Positions 1-7,486 of a stretch of 25,543 bases of DNA are shown here, in pieces. The stretch is from NCBI GenBank assembly GCA_012842105.1, contig DUTL01000200.1:1-25543 (forward strand), read 5' to 3'. The stretch is from Candidatus Fermentithermobacillaceae bacterium (GTDB lineage: Bacteria > Bacillota > Sulfobacillia > Fermentithermobacillales > Fermentithermobacillaceae). Under the pieces are notes generated by a model. The model ran no database searches. It was given only the letters and a program-made list of their open reading frames with translations, and was not told where the DNA came from. The number at the start of each line of letters is the position of its first letter. Positions within the stretch are counted from its first letter, which is position 1. A program made the translations under genes and the position numbers.

Positions 1-1
1 A

Positions 2-700
2 GCCTATAGCACTGAGGAAACAGAGCCGTGGGCACCATACCTGGCCCTGGCCTCTCCTGTTGAGTCGGATACCAGGCAACGTGAAAGTCAATCAAACGGC
101 CCCGGCCAAGACGAGGGAGCCGGAGCCTCGCAGAATACCCCTGAAAGCATAGTGGCGCTTCTTGGTTCGGCTGTTTTCAGAAAAAACGGCCCAAGGATCA
201 AGATGGTAGGAACGTTGGACACAAAAGAAACAATGGCTGTCAACATGCTGAGAGGCGATTTTTCCAAGGGTTTCATGGACATTGCCATGCCCCGCGAATC
301 CGGAAAAACAGCTACCCTGGTCTTCCATCATTATTCCATTTCTAACAAGACCGAAACAGACGGCAACCATGTAACTGTAACTTTCACGGTTAGAGCTACC
401 GCTTCAATGGAAGAAACCACCGCCAGAGAATTTGAACTGTCTCCCGGTCATCACGAAGAGATCGTCCAAACCGCTGAGCAGGAATTGGAAGCACTGCTAA
501 GCCGAGTGTTTTTCAAACTAAGAGCCATGGATTCAGACGTGGCCGATCTGGGAATGACCGTACACAAACATTTCAAAACATGGCCCGAATGGAAGCAGTT
601 TGACTGGCCGTCAAAGTTCAAGGATACTACTGCAGGCTATGACATACAAGTTTTTGTATTCACTTCAGGTTTTACAGACAACCCTCCTACGCCAAAATAG
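2..700 (+). CDS. Ger(x)C family spore germination protein, C-terminal part (5' end outside window)
   Basis: The reading frame is open from the window edge to the TAG at 698-700, giving 232 visible residues without the true start. The C-terminal half has the GerAC pattern: a segment VALLGSAVFRKN, a GTLDTKE turn, a beta-rich stretch, then a helix EEIVQTAEQELEALLSRVF followed by DVADLGMTVHKHF and a WPEWKQFDW segment. This matches the family's usual end (long amphipathic helix, D-x-hG-hG-x-x-h-x-x-K/H, W-x-x-h). In the family the C subunit is a lipoprotein of the germinant receptor in the spore inner membrane and works with A and B subunits, which would lie upstream, outside the window. The signal peptide and lipobox cannot be seen. 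The stretch near residues 20-50 is rich in Gly, Gln, Ser and Glu and looks like a linker. The family call is good; which receptor it belongs to cannot be said. Confidence 0.85.
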   Translation, partial: AYSTEETEPWAPYLALASPVESDTRQRESQSNGPGQDEGAGASQNTPESIVALLGSAVFRKNGPRIKMVGTLDTKETMAVNMLRGDFSKGFMDIAMPRESGKTATLVFHHYSISNKTETDGNHVTVTFTVRATASMEETTAREFELSPGHHEEIVQTAEQELEALLSRVFFKLRAMDSDVADLGMTVHKHFKTWPEWKQFDWPSKFKDTTAGYDIQVFVFTSGFTDNPPTPK

Positions 701-712
701 CATAACTCATTG

Positions 713-749
713 GCCGTCGAGGGGAAAAGGTAGTTGCCCCTGCTGCGGC
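713..749 (+). repeat. Two-tier stem-loop between gerC and rnhB
   Basis: GCCG (713-716) can pair with CGGC (746-749), and GGGG (721-724) with CCCC (737-740) around a 12-base loop. No T-run follows, so it is not a standard terminator. It could be a weak pause or processing site between the two genes. Confidence 0.25.
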
Positions 750-802
750 GAAGATAGTAATAGCGTGTTTATGGGTTAGACAAACCAGAGAGGTGCAACC
801 GG

Positions 803-1447
803 TTGAAATCGCAGAAAGAAGAACGTGAAAGAGTCAACAAGTTATATGAATGGGAAGACCTCAGACGTTCAAAGGTACAGCACATAGCGGGTGTGGATGA
901 AGCAGGCAGAGGGCCTATGGCCGGCCCTGTTGTGGCTGCCGCAGTGATCTTGCCGGCCCAACCCAAAATCCCCAACCTGAACGACAGCAAGAAACTTTCT
1001 CCAAAGGTACGAGAACGGCTTTTTGGTTCTATTCTTGAGACCAGCATTGCTTTTGGCGTCGGCATCAGATCTGCCCGGTTTATTGATGAATTTGGTATTG
1101 TAACAGCCACTTTTTCAGCAATGAAGACGGCCCTTCAAATGCTGGTGCTTAAAGGTTACGAACCCGGCCTAGTTGTTGTAGACGGTTATCCCATCCCTGG
1201 CCTGGGAATGAACCAAGAAGCCCTGATAAAAGCAGACAACAGGATAGCATCTGTGGCCTGCGCCTCAATCGTGGCCAAAGTCATACGAGACAGAATGATG
1301 GCACAATTTGAAGGCCTGTACCCTGGATATGGGTTTTCCAACCACAAGGGCTACTGCACCAAAGACCATATGGAGCGTCTTAGGAAAAGAGGCCCGTGTC
1401 CTATCCACAGACGCTCTTTTCACCCGGTCCGCAGCCTGTTGACATGA
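803..1447 (+). CDS. rnhB: Ribonuclease HII
   Basis: This 214-residue cytoplasmic enzyme cleaves the RNA strand of RNA-DNA hybrids and nicks at single ribonucleotides in DNA. The family signature GVDEAGRGPMAGPV begins at residue 30, with the first two metal ligands at D32 and E33. The third acidic ligand lies in VVVDGYPIPG and the fourth in KADNRIASVACASIVAKV, and the C-terminal helix follows with DRMM. The length is normal for bacterial RNase HII with a short N-terminal extension. The start is TTG at 803, about eight bases after GAGGTG (789-794). No terminator separates it from the gerC-like gene 102 bases upstream. In many Bacillota rnhB is a neighbour of yraN and comM; here those genes lie about 4 kb away on the other strand. 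Confidence 0.96.
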   Translation: MKSQKEERERVNKLYEWEDLRRSKVQHIAGVDEAGRGPMAGPVVAAAVILPAQPKIPNLNDSKKLSPKVRERLFGSILETSIAFGVGIRSARFIDEFGIVTATFSAMKTALQMLVLKGYEPGLVVVDGYPIPGLGMNQEALIKADNRIASVACASIVAKVIRDRMMAQFEGLYPGYGFSNHKGYCTKDHMERLRKRGPCPIHRRSFHPVRSLLT

Positions 1448-1528
1448 CCTGGTGCATGTACGGGCTTTGAATATGATCGGGCATTTACTGGGACAAAGGC
1501 AGGTTATCTCGATTTCAGAGGTGAGGAA

Positions 1529-2317
1529 GTGAAGCAAGGCGAGGGTTCTTTGTACAGTGGCTTTTTTGCTGAGTTTTACGACATACTTCACGCAGGTTTA
1601 ACTGACGTGGATTCATATATTGAATTCGGCCACAGGTTTGGCCCTGATATTTTGGAATTGGGGTCGGGTACCGGCAGGATACTAATACCTATGGCAAAAG
1701 CAGGCTTTAATGTTACGGGAATAGACCTTTCTGACGATATGATTGCCCGTTGCCTTGCCAAACTCGCCCTGGAAGATGAAACACTTAGATCCAGGGTAAC
1801 CATTGTCAAGCAAGATATAACGCAATTTTGCCTTGCAAGGAAGTATGACCTCATCATTGCCCCGTGTAATATGATTAGCCATTTTGTTGAGCCGGCCCGG
1901 CTTCTACAGGCGCTGTGTTGTGTCAAGCGGCATCTCAAGCAAACAGGTGTATTCATCCTAGACAACAGTGTTCCTGATATCCCGTATATGGTATATATCA
2001 ACCGCGTTGAAAGGATCTTTGGTTTTGAGCACCCGCTGACTGGAACAAGAATCATCGATAGGTTTAGAAGCACCTACGACTTTGTCAACCAGCTGGAACA
2101 CAACTCCATATACCTTGAAGAGTATGACGATGCAGGCAATTTACTCAGAAAAGCAGGTTGCTCGGATACTATGGCATATTTTTTCCCCAGGGAATTAAGG
2201 GTCATGCTTGAGATATCCGGGCTGGAAGTGTTTGACGAACAGGGATCCTTGCTGGAAAAAACCCCGATAGATGCTGATTCTACTGAAATGGTATTCTTTT
2301 GCCGCTTGGCCCTCTAA
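1529..2317 (+). CDS. Class I SAM-dependent methyltransferase
   Basis: This is a 262-residue soluble protein with a Rossmann-type methyltransferase fold. Motif I is ILELGSGTGR (residues 41-50), the acidic end of strand 2 is D66 in VTGIDLSDDM, and a D-I-T segment follows after strand 3 (KQDITQF), then IIAPCNMISHF at strand 4. These are the SAM-binding elements of the methyltransferase 25/11 type. The beta-strand-rich C-terminal half (about residues 150-260) resembles the substrate cap of small-molecule methyltransferases. The substrate cannot be told from sequence. GTG at 1529 is preferred because AGAGGTGAGG lies just upstream. It follows rnhB by 81 bases and precedes the MATE transporter; no common pathway is evident. 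Confidence 0.85.
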   Translation: MKQGEGSLYSGFFAEFYDILHAGLTDVDSYIEFGHRFGPDILELGSGTGRILIPMAKAGFNVTGIDLSDDMIARCLAKLALEDETLRSRVTIVKQDITQFCLARKYDLIIAPCNMISHFVEPARLLQALCCVKRHLKQTGVFILDNSVPDIPYMVYINRVERIFGFEHPLTGTRIIDRFRSTYDFVNQLEHNSIYLEEYDDAGNLLRKAGCSDTMAYFFPRELRVMLEISGLEVFDEQGSLLEKTPIDADSTEMVFFCRLAL

Positions 2318-2428
2318 GCCACAGGAATGGTTGCGTTGCAAAGCAAGATTCACATAGGCTAAGATCCAAGCAGTTGAGCTGCAAGTAACATTTGATGTTG
2401 ATTATTGTTTCGAATAGGAGTTGAACTT

Positions 2429-3787
2429 ATGACAGACCTCACTACAGGCAATGAAGCAAAGCTCTTGTTCATGTTTTCTTTGCCAATGCTGCTCGGCAAC
2501 GTATTTCAGCAATTGTATAACACAGTCGACAGCATGATAGTCGGACGCCATTTGGGTAAGGAGTCTTTGGCAGCGGTTGGCGCCAGCTTCCCGATTATGT
2601 TCCTTCTCGTCGCATTGACTATGGGCATAAGTATGGGCGCAACAATTCTCATAGCCCAATACTACGGCGCAAAAGACATGAGCAGGGTGAAGAAAACCAT
2701 AGACACGACCTTTATTTTTTTGGCTTTTGCTTCATTGGCTGTAACATTCATAGGCCTTACATTGTCAGGCCGGATCCTGAATTTTCTCAAGGTGCCCGCA
2801 GACGTCTTGCCCCAGGCACAAACATACCTGAACATCATCCTTCTAGGATCAATTGTATCGTTCGGATACAACACTATCAGCGCCATACTGAGAGGGTTGG
2901 GAGATTCCCGAACTCCCCTCTACTTCTTGATTCTTGCTACGATTGTCAACATAGCATTAGACCTTCTTTTCATTATCTATTTCAACTGGGGCGTAGCAGG
3001 CGCCGCATGGGCAACGGTTGTGGCACAAAGCGTATCATTCGTCACAGCTTTGGCATACCTCAAGTCAAAGTTTGACATATTCCGTATAGACATCAGGAGC
3101 ATGCAGTTTGATAAAGAGGTTTTGGGATTGAGCGTACGAATAGGGCTGCCTTCAGGTGTACAGCAAACCCTGGTTTCCATCGGAATGCTGTCGCTTCAGT
3201 CTCTGGTCAATGGGTTCGGCAAGGATGTTCTGGCCGCCTACACTGTAGCAGGCAGGATTGATTCTTTTGCATCAATGCCTGCCATGAACCTCTCAGCTGC
3301 GCTATCGGCTTTTACAGGCCAAAACCTGGGCGCAAACAGGCCTGATAGAGTGCGCAAAGGATACCATGCTGCTCTGATCATGGCTTGTGCGATATCTTTG
3401 CTTTTTTCCATAACCGCCCTGATATTCAAACAATCATTGATAGCTGTTTTTAACACTGACCCCCAGGTTCTCGCCATTGGAGGGCGTTATCTGTCAATTG
3501 TCAGTTTCTTCTATATTCCTTTTGCAGCAATGTTTGTGACAAATGGTGTGTTGAGAGGTGCAGGCGCCACAACAACCACAATGGTGTTTACATTGATCTC
3601 ACAACTGATAGTGCGAGTGCCTGCTGCGTATGTATTTTCAAAACGGCTTATGAGCCCGGACGGAATTTGGTGGGCAATGCCCACGGGCTGGATAGTGGGC
3701 CTGGCACTGAGCACCTGTTATTACCTGACTGGAAAATGGAAGGAGAAAGTAGTGGTAACCCACGAACTTCAAATCCAGGAAGAGTGA
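2429..3787 (+). CDS. MATE family multidrug/metabolite exporter
   Basis: This 452-residue inner-membrane protein has about 12 hydrophobic segments in two homologous halves. The family's N-terminal signature is clear: FSLPMLLGNVFQQLYNTVDS followed by IVGRHLGKESLAAVG. A second-half counterpart, SGVQQTLVSIGMLSLQSLVNGFG, begins near residue 250. MATE proteins export organic cations, drugs or metabolites in exchange for Na+ or H+; the substrate here is unknown. The start is ATG 2429 with AGGAG at 2416-2420, eight bases upstream. An upstream in-frame TTG at 2405 has no ribosome binding site. It closely resembles the clostridial MATE/DinF-type group. A stand-alone gene with no regulator next to it. 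Confidence 0.93.
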   Translation: MTDLTTGNEAKLLFMFSLPMLLGNVFQQLYNTVDSMIVGRHLGKESLAAVGASFPIMFLLVALTMGISMGATILIAQYYGAKDMSRVKKTIDTTFIFLAFASLAVTFIGLTLSGRILNFLKVPADVLPQAQTYLNIILLGSIVSFGYNTISAILRGLGDSRTPLYFLILATIVNIALDLLFIIYFNWGVAGAAWATVVAQSVSFVTALAYLKSKFDIFRIDIRSMQFDKEVLGLSVRIGLPSGVQQTLVSIGMLSLQSLVNGFGKDVLAAYTVAGRIDSFASMPAMNLSAALSAFTGQNLGANRPDRVRKGYHAALIMACAISLLFSITALIFKQSLIAVFNTDPQVLAIGGRYLSIVSFFYIPFAAMFVTNGVLRGAGATTTTMVFTLISQLIVRVPAAYVFSKRLMSPDGIWWAMPTGWIVGLALSTCYYLTGKWKEKVVVTHELQIQEE

Positions 3788-4101
3788 GGTGAACCTGTCC
3801 CAACGCCGCTTTTCGGCGACCACACAGCCGTTGAAAACTGCCCGTATCAAGCCCTGTACCAGCAGTTTATGACGGCATTTGGGCAAGAGGCCTTAACTGG
3901 ACTCAACAGCCTAAACAATGTAATATATGCATTAATAGCATGATAAAGAGTGCACCCTGGAAATGCTTGTCAAATGCATGACAGCCTATAAAGCAACATG
4001 GATTGAAATGCGATATTCATAAGTAAGGTATCTCAAGACGCTTGGTGCAAAGTGTTCAACGATACTATTGCTTTTGCCTGAATCTCTTGGAGGTATGATC
4101 C
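3788..4101. other. 314-base gene-free stretch between the MATE and diguanylate cyclase genes
   Basis: No convincing coding frame or RNA gene is visible. A 5-bp hairpin (CGCCG 3804-3808, CGGCG 3814-3818, loop CTTTT) sits just after the MATE stop but lacks a T-run. An operator-like inverted repeat TGTCA (3968-3972) / TGACA (3979-3983) with a 6-base spacer lies next to TATAAA (3987-3992). A candidate promoter at 4042-4068 is listed separately. I saw no c-di-GMP riboswitch. Confidence 0.5.
4042..4068 (+). promoter_or_regulatory. Candidate sigma-A promoter of the diguanylate cyclase gene
   Basis: TTGGTG (4042-4047) and TACTAT (4063-4068) are 15 bases apart, shorter than the preferred 17. Transcription would start near 4075, shortly before the ribosome binding site TTGGAGGT (4088-4095). 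Suggestive only. Confidence 0.25.
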
Positions 4102-5334
4102 TTGAACCAGCCAGGTGCTACTCCCAATAACCGCTGGGTATCAACTCAGCTTACAGGCACCGGACGAACGCGGCTAATCACATACCTTACTGTGATAGCA
4201 GGGGCAGGGCTGTGTTTTTCTGCTTTGGTGCTCAATAGAAACAGCCTGCCTGACCTGGGTACCACAGCTGTTTTTACCATACTTGGCATAATAGGCTTTA
4301 ACCAACGCATTAATCTTCCGTCAAAAGCCCAGTTACACGCAACATGGCCTCTTCTGGTGGCCGCCCTTTACTGCCACGGCCTGCCTTTGGCCATACTCGC
4401 AGGAGTGCCCGGTATGGTTTCCCAGGCCGTTTTCGGCAGCAGCGCATGGCTTAACTCACTGTTTAACGGCGGGCAGCTGGCAGTCAGCCTCGGCCTGGCA
4501 AGCATCACTACTGCTATTGTGAGCAGCTTCACCCCCGAAACCCTGGCCTATGAAATAGTTGCCCTGATATGCGGTATGACCGCCTTTGACCTATGCAACA
4601 TAGCTCTTGTAAGTCTGGCAGTGGCCATGGAACAGCAAGAGCGCTGGCGGCTTTGCTTCTCAAGGATGTTCTTCAGGGACAGGCGTAACCTCCTCCCACT
4701 TCTGTACCTCCTCACTCTTGCAGGCGCACTTCTTTGCTCATTCATCGGCAACATTGGGCTTGTGATAATCTTTGCCCATGTTTTTGCAGTATGGCACCTG
4801 ATGCGGTTCCAGCAGGAATTGGATATCAGAACGGAAGAGTCTCGAACTGATCCCCTGACCAAGGCGTTTAACTACAGATACCTTGAAGATTGGTTGCATA
4901 GCGAATTCCCTAAAGTGGTAGGCGAAGGCAAACCGTGTTCCTTCATATTCATTGATCTCGACGGCCTCAAACACATAAACGATACCTCCGGGCATGAAGC
5001 CGGAGATGCAATACTAGTTAACGTAACCCAGGCCCTATTTTCAACTGCCAGGGCACAAGATGTGATCATTCGATACGGAGGCGACGAATTCATAATAATC
5101 TGCCCCTCAACTGACCATGAAACCGCAGCGATGTTAGGGCAGCGCCTGATCGGTATTTTCAGCAGCCCAATTTGCTACCAAAACGCCGCATTCAAAATCG
5201 GGTTGAGCGTTGGCATAGCAGCCTACCCTGAGGATTCAGACATAGGCAGGGACCTTATACGGTTAGCCGACTGGGCTATGTACCATGCAAAAAAGAGCGG
5301 AGGCAACAGCGTATGCAAAGCGCGAGATCTCTAA
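4102..5334 (+). CDS. Membrane-bound diguanylate cyclase (GGDEF domain)
   Basis: The protein has 410 residues. Residues about 25-235 form a multi-helix membrane region with roughly six to eight segments, and a short signalling helix leads into the cytoplasmic GGDEF domain (about 245-410). The domain is complete: TDPLTKAFNYRYLE at the start (249-262), FIFIDLDGLKHIND with the metal-binding Asp (281-294), and GGDEF at 326-330. An RxxD inhibitory site (R317, D320) lies five residues before GGDEF, so feedback inhibition by c-di-GMP is expected. Known family reaction: 2 GTP to cyclic di-GMP. The membrane part should sense or anchor, but I do not recognise a named sensor (it is not clearly MASE1, MHYT or 7TMR). 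Start TTG 4102 follows TTGGAGGT. It converges on yraN with 20 bases between the stops. Confidence 0.9.
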   Translation: MNQPGATPNNRWVSTQLTGTGRTRLITYLTVIAGAGLCFSALVLNRNSLPDLGTTAVFTILGIIGFNQRINLPSKAQLHATWPLLVAALYCHGLPLAILAGVPGMVSQAVFGSSAWLNSLFNGGQLAVSLGLASITTAIVSSFTPETLAYEIVALICGMTAFDLCNIALVSLAVAMEQQERWRLCFSRMFFRDRRNLLPLLYLLTLAGALLCSFIGNIGLVIIFAHVFAVWHLMRFQQELDIRTEESRTDPLTKAFNYRYLEDWLHSEFPKVVGEGKPCSFIFIDLDGLKHINDTSGHEAGDAILVNVTQALFSTARAQDVIIRYGGDEFIIICPSTDHETAAMLGQRLIGIFSSPICYQNAAFKIGLSVGIAAYPEDSDIGRDLIRLADWAMYHAKKSGGNSVCKARDL

Positions 5335-5354
5335 GCTTGGTTTGGCGCTGCCTC

Positions 5355-5753
5355 TCAGAACTGGATGATCCCCTTGATTACCTTGAAATCAAACTCGCCG
5401 CCTTCCTGTGACGCTTCTCCGGGATCGGTTACACAGCATAAATCCACACGGATACTGCTGTGGTTCCCGGCCATCCCGCTATGTTTCCAAAGAAAGTCAC
5501 GTACTGCAAGCTTCAATCTTCGTATTTTTGCCCGGCTTACTGACTCTTCAGGCGTTACGAGAGAGCCACGCCTTCTATAACGGACTTCCACAAAAACAAG
5601 CGCAGATTCATCAGTTGCGACTATGTCAATTTCTCCATATCGTGAACGGTAGTTACGGCAAATTATGCGGTATTTGTTTCGCTTTAGGTAATCGCATGCA
5701 TATCCTTCTATCACATAGCCTACATTGTGTGGCCCGGTTTCTTGCTTGTTCAC
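5355..5753 (-). CDS. yraN: YraN/UPF0102 family endonuclease-like protein
   Basis: This 132-residue protein has the UPF0102 pattern: G-x-x-G-E-x-x-A-x-x-h-L near the N-terminus (GYVIEGYACDYLKRNKYRII), then RYGEIDIVATDESALVFVEV with the E/D...E-V metal-binding triad of the restriction-endonuclease-like fold, and later a V-x-x-x-K-x-x-R-L motif (VSRAKIRRLKLAV). Its biochemical role is not well defined in the family. I chose GTG 5753 because a GGAGGGG run precedes it by seven bases; an in-frame ATG at 5792 would add 13 residues across that site. It lies 93 bases after comM on the same strand and is probably co-transcribed. yraN-comM adjacency is common in Bacillota and proteobacteria. Confidence 0.88.
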   Translation of the reverse strand: MNKQETGPHNVGYVIEGYACDYLKRNKYRIICRNYRSRYGEIDIVATDESALVFVEVRYRRRGSLVTPEESVSRAKIRRLKLAVRDFLWKHSGMAGNHSSIRVDLCCVTDPGEASQEGGEFDFKVIKGIIQF

Positions 5754-5846
5754 ATACACCCCCCTCCAGAAACAGGCAGTTGGTTTGGGCATGGGCCTAC
5801 ATTGCCGGCTGGATCCGCAAGCGCCTGTATGGCAACCAACCGTTTC

Positions 5847-7367
5847 TCACTCGAAAAGCCGCTGTCTGTATGACAAAGCTTCGGCCACGTGTTCTTCCTC
5901 TATTCTTCCTGACAGAGCCAGGTCTGCTATTGAAGCGGCAACCCTGATAACACGGTAGTAGGCCCTGGCGGAAAGCTTCATCCGGCTGTAGGCGTCAAGA
6001 AGCAGTTTTCGCCCAGAGGCTGAAATACTAAGCAGGGTCGATAGTTCCCTGGGCCCCATCTCAGAATTCGTCAGGAGGCCTAAGGCCTCAAGCCTCTTCT
6101 TCTGCAAGTTTCTGGATTCCGTAACCCGCTCCTGAACTGAATCCCCTCTTTCTTCACGGGAAACTCCAGCCAGATCTTTCACATCCACTCTTTGCACCGG
6201 CATCCATATGTCTATTCTATCCAGAAGAGGCCCGTTGACCCTTGATATGTATTGCCTCCTCTGGTAAGGGGTACACGCACAATCCTGAGAATCACTGTCC
6301 CAAAACCCGCATTGGCACGGGTTCATGGCTGCGGCCAGAAGTACCCTGCACGGGAAGCGGTACGTGCCCCTGGCCCGGGTAATGTTCACCACTCCGTCTT
6401 CCAGAGGTTGGCGAAGTGCGTTGATTACGTGGGCCGAAAATTCAGGAAGTTCGTCAAGGAACAGTATCCCTCTGTGGGCAAGGGTTATCTCCCCGGGCTT
6501 GGGGTTGGCCCCACCTCCAATCATTGCAGCAGGCGTTACTGTATGATGGGGAGAGCGAAACGGGCGCCGTACCAAGAGCCCGCTACCACTGGGGAGCAGG
6601 CCCGCGACACTGTGGATCTTGGTTACGCTAACGGCTTCTTCCAGGGAAAGATCCGGCATTATCTCGGGGAGTGCCTTTACCAACAAGCTCTTGCCCGCCC
6701 CGGGAGGGCCTGCCAAAAGTATGTTATGCTCACCTGCTGCAGCGATTTCCAGGGCCCTTTTGGCTGCACGCTGGCCCCTTATTTGCCCGTAAGTTGCTCC
6801 GTTGGGAGAGGTGTTAGGTATGGCCGAGGACGCTTTTGGACGCGGAAGACATGCCCTTTTCTGGATAAACTCAGCCACCTGGACAAGGTTTGCCGCCACT
6901 CTTATGTCGAACCCTTCCAGAAAGGATATTTCTGCCTGGTTATCCATGGGAACCACAGCGCCTTCATGCCCGGATTCGTACAAAGCCAATACCATGGCAA
7001 GCACTCCCGGAACAGGCCTGAGGCTGCCGTCCAAAGCTAATTCGCCCAAGAAGGCAAAATCTTGAATTCTGCACGTACCAGAGACTTGGCGGGACGCAAC
7101 CAAAAGGGAAACTGCCATTGCCAAATCAAGTTGCGTCCCTTCTTTATGAAGGCCGGCTGGGGCCAAATTCACAGTGATTCTACGTGACGGGACTGTGAAG
7201 CCAGAGTTTCTAAGCGCAGAACGCACCCGGTGCTTTGCTTCTTTCACCGGAGCTGCAGGCATACCCACAATTTCAAGGCAAGGCAATCCACCTGATACGT
7301 CAGTTTCAACTATCACACGGAACCCATCTACGCCAGACACTGTTGCGCTGAACACGGAAGAAAACAA
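5847..7367 (-). CDS. comM: ComM/YifB-type AAA+ ATPase (Mg-chelatase-like)
   Basis: This 506-residue protein has the full ComM architecture: an N-terminal Lon-protease-like domain (about 20-165, with EIVGMPAAPVKEAKHRVRSA and LAPAGLHKEGTQLDL), then an AAA+ core with Walker A GPPGAGKS at 220-227, the YifB/chelatase segment FRSPHHT (270-276) and Walker B ILFLDELPEF (301-310). A cysteine-rich stretch NPCQCGFWDSDSQDCAC precedes LLDRIDIWMPV, and a C-terminal Mg_chelatase_C domain follows. In proteobacteria ComM is a hexameric branch-migration helicase for natural transformation; in Bacillota the role is inferred. The TTG start at 7367 has GGGGGT about eight bases upstream. A strong promoter with an embedded inverted repeat lies 75-105 bases upstream. 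yraN follows. Confidence 0.94.
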   Translation of the reverse strand: MFSSVFSATVSGVDGFRVIVETDVSGGLPCLEIVGMPAAPVKEAKHRVRSALRNSGFTVPSRRITVNLAPAGLHKEGTQLDLAMAVSLLVASRQVSGTCRIQDFAFLGELALDGSLRPVPGVLAMVLALYESGHEGAVVPMDNQAEISFLEGFDIRVAANLVQVAEFIQKRACLPRPKASSAIPNTSPNGATYGQIRGQRAAKRALEIAAAGEHNILLAGPPGAGKSLLVKALPEIMPDLSLEEAVSVTKIHSVAGLLPSGSGLLVRRPFRSPHHTVTPAAMIGGGANPKPGEITLAHRGILFLDELPEFSAHVINALRQPLEDGVVNITRARGTYRFPCRVLLAAAMNPCQCGFWDSDSQDCACTPYQRRQYISRVNGPLLDRIDIWMPVQRVDVKDLAGVSREERGDSVQERVTESRNLQKKRLEALGLLTNSEMGPRELSTLLSISASGRKLLLDAYSRMKLSARAYYRVIRVAASIADLALSGRIEEEHVAEALSYRQRLFE

Positions 7368-7442
7368 ACGAATTACCCCCGGTTATAAATAATGCCTGGC
7401 GCATTATCCGCCAATATTCAACAAACCCTTAGCCTTTGTGAC

Positions 7443-7471
7443 AGTATATCAGTTATTGTCACTTTTGGCAA
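7443..7471 (-). promoter_or_regulatory. Strong sigma-A promoter reading into comM
   Basis: On the minus strand TTGCCA (7471-7466) and TATACT (7448-7443) are exactly 17 bases apart, and TGA immediately before the -10 makes it an extended -10. Transcription would start near 7436 and leave a leader of about 70 bases before comM. It fits the sigma-A consensus well and lies inside a 14-bp inverted repeat. Confidence 0.65.
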
Positions 7472-7482
7472 TAACTGATATA
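7445..7482. repeat. Perfect 14-bp inverted repeat between trpS and comM
   Basis: TATATCAGTTATTG (7445-7458) is mirrored by CAATAACTGATATA (7469-7482) with a 10-base centre. It overlaps both candidate promoters. An alternative pairing, GTGACA (7438-7443) with TGTCAC (7457-7462), would exclude it in RNA. No T-run follows on either strand, so it looks like an operator or promoter element rather than a terminator. Confidence 0.8.
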
Positions 7483-7484
7483 TC
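7456..7484 (+). promoter_or_regulatory. Mirror-image sigma-A promoter reading antisense into trpS
   Basis: Because of the inverted repeat, the plus strand also carries TTGTCA (7456-7461), 17 bases, and TATATC (7479-7484) with TGA before the -10. Transcripts would run antisense to the 3' end of trpS. Whether it is used is unknown. Confidence 0.4.
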
Positions 7485-7486
7485 AA

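Noticed and set aside
3804..3818. CGCCG-CTTTT-CGGCG hairpin after the MATE gene as a terminator
   Set aside because: The stem is only 5 bp and no T-run follows on either strand.
5408..5947. 179-codon open frame antisense to yraN and the comM end
   Set aside because: It overlaps two well-supported genes and its composition looks random.
6252..7040. 262-codon open frame antisense to comM
   Set aside because: The comM reading is certain, and the antisense product has no recognisable domain, signal or ribosome binding site; it is a by-product of comM codon use.
7386..7414. TTGGCG-17-TATTTA as the comM promoter (minus strand)
   Set aside because: A clearly better promoter (TTGCCA-17-TATACT with extended -10) lies just upstream; this one has a poor -10.
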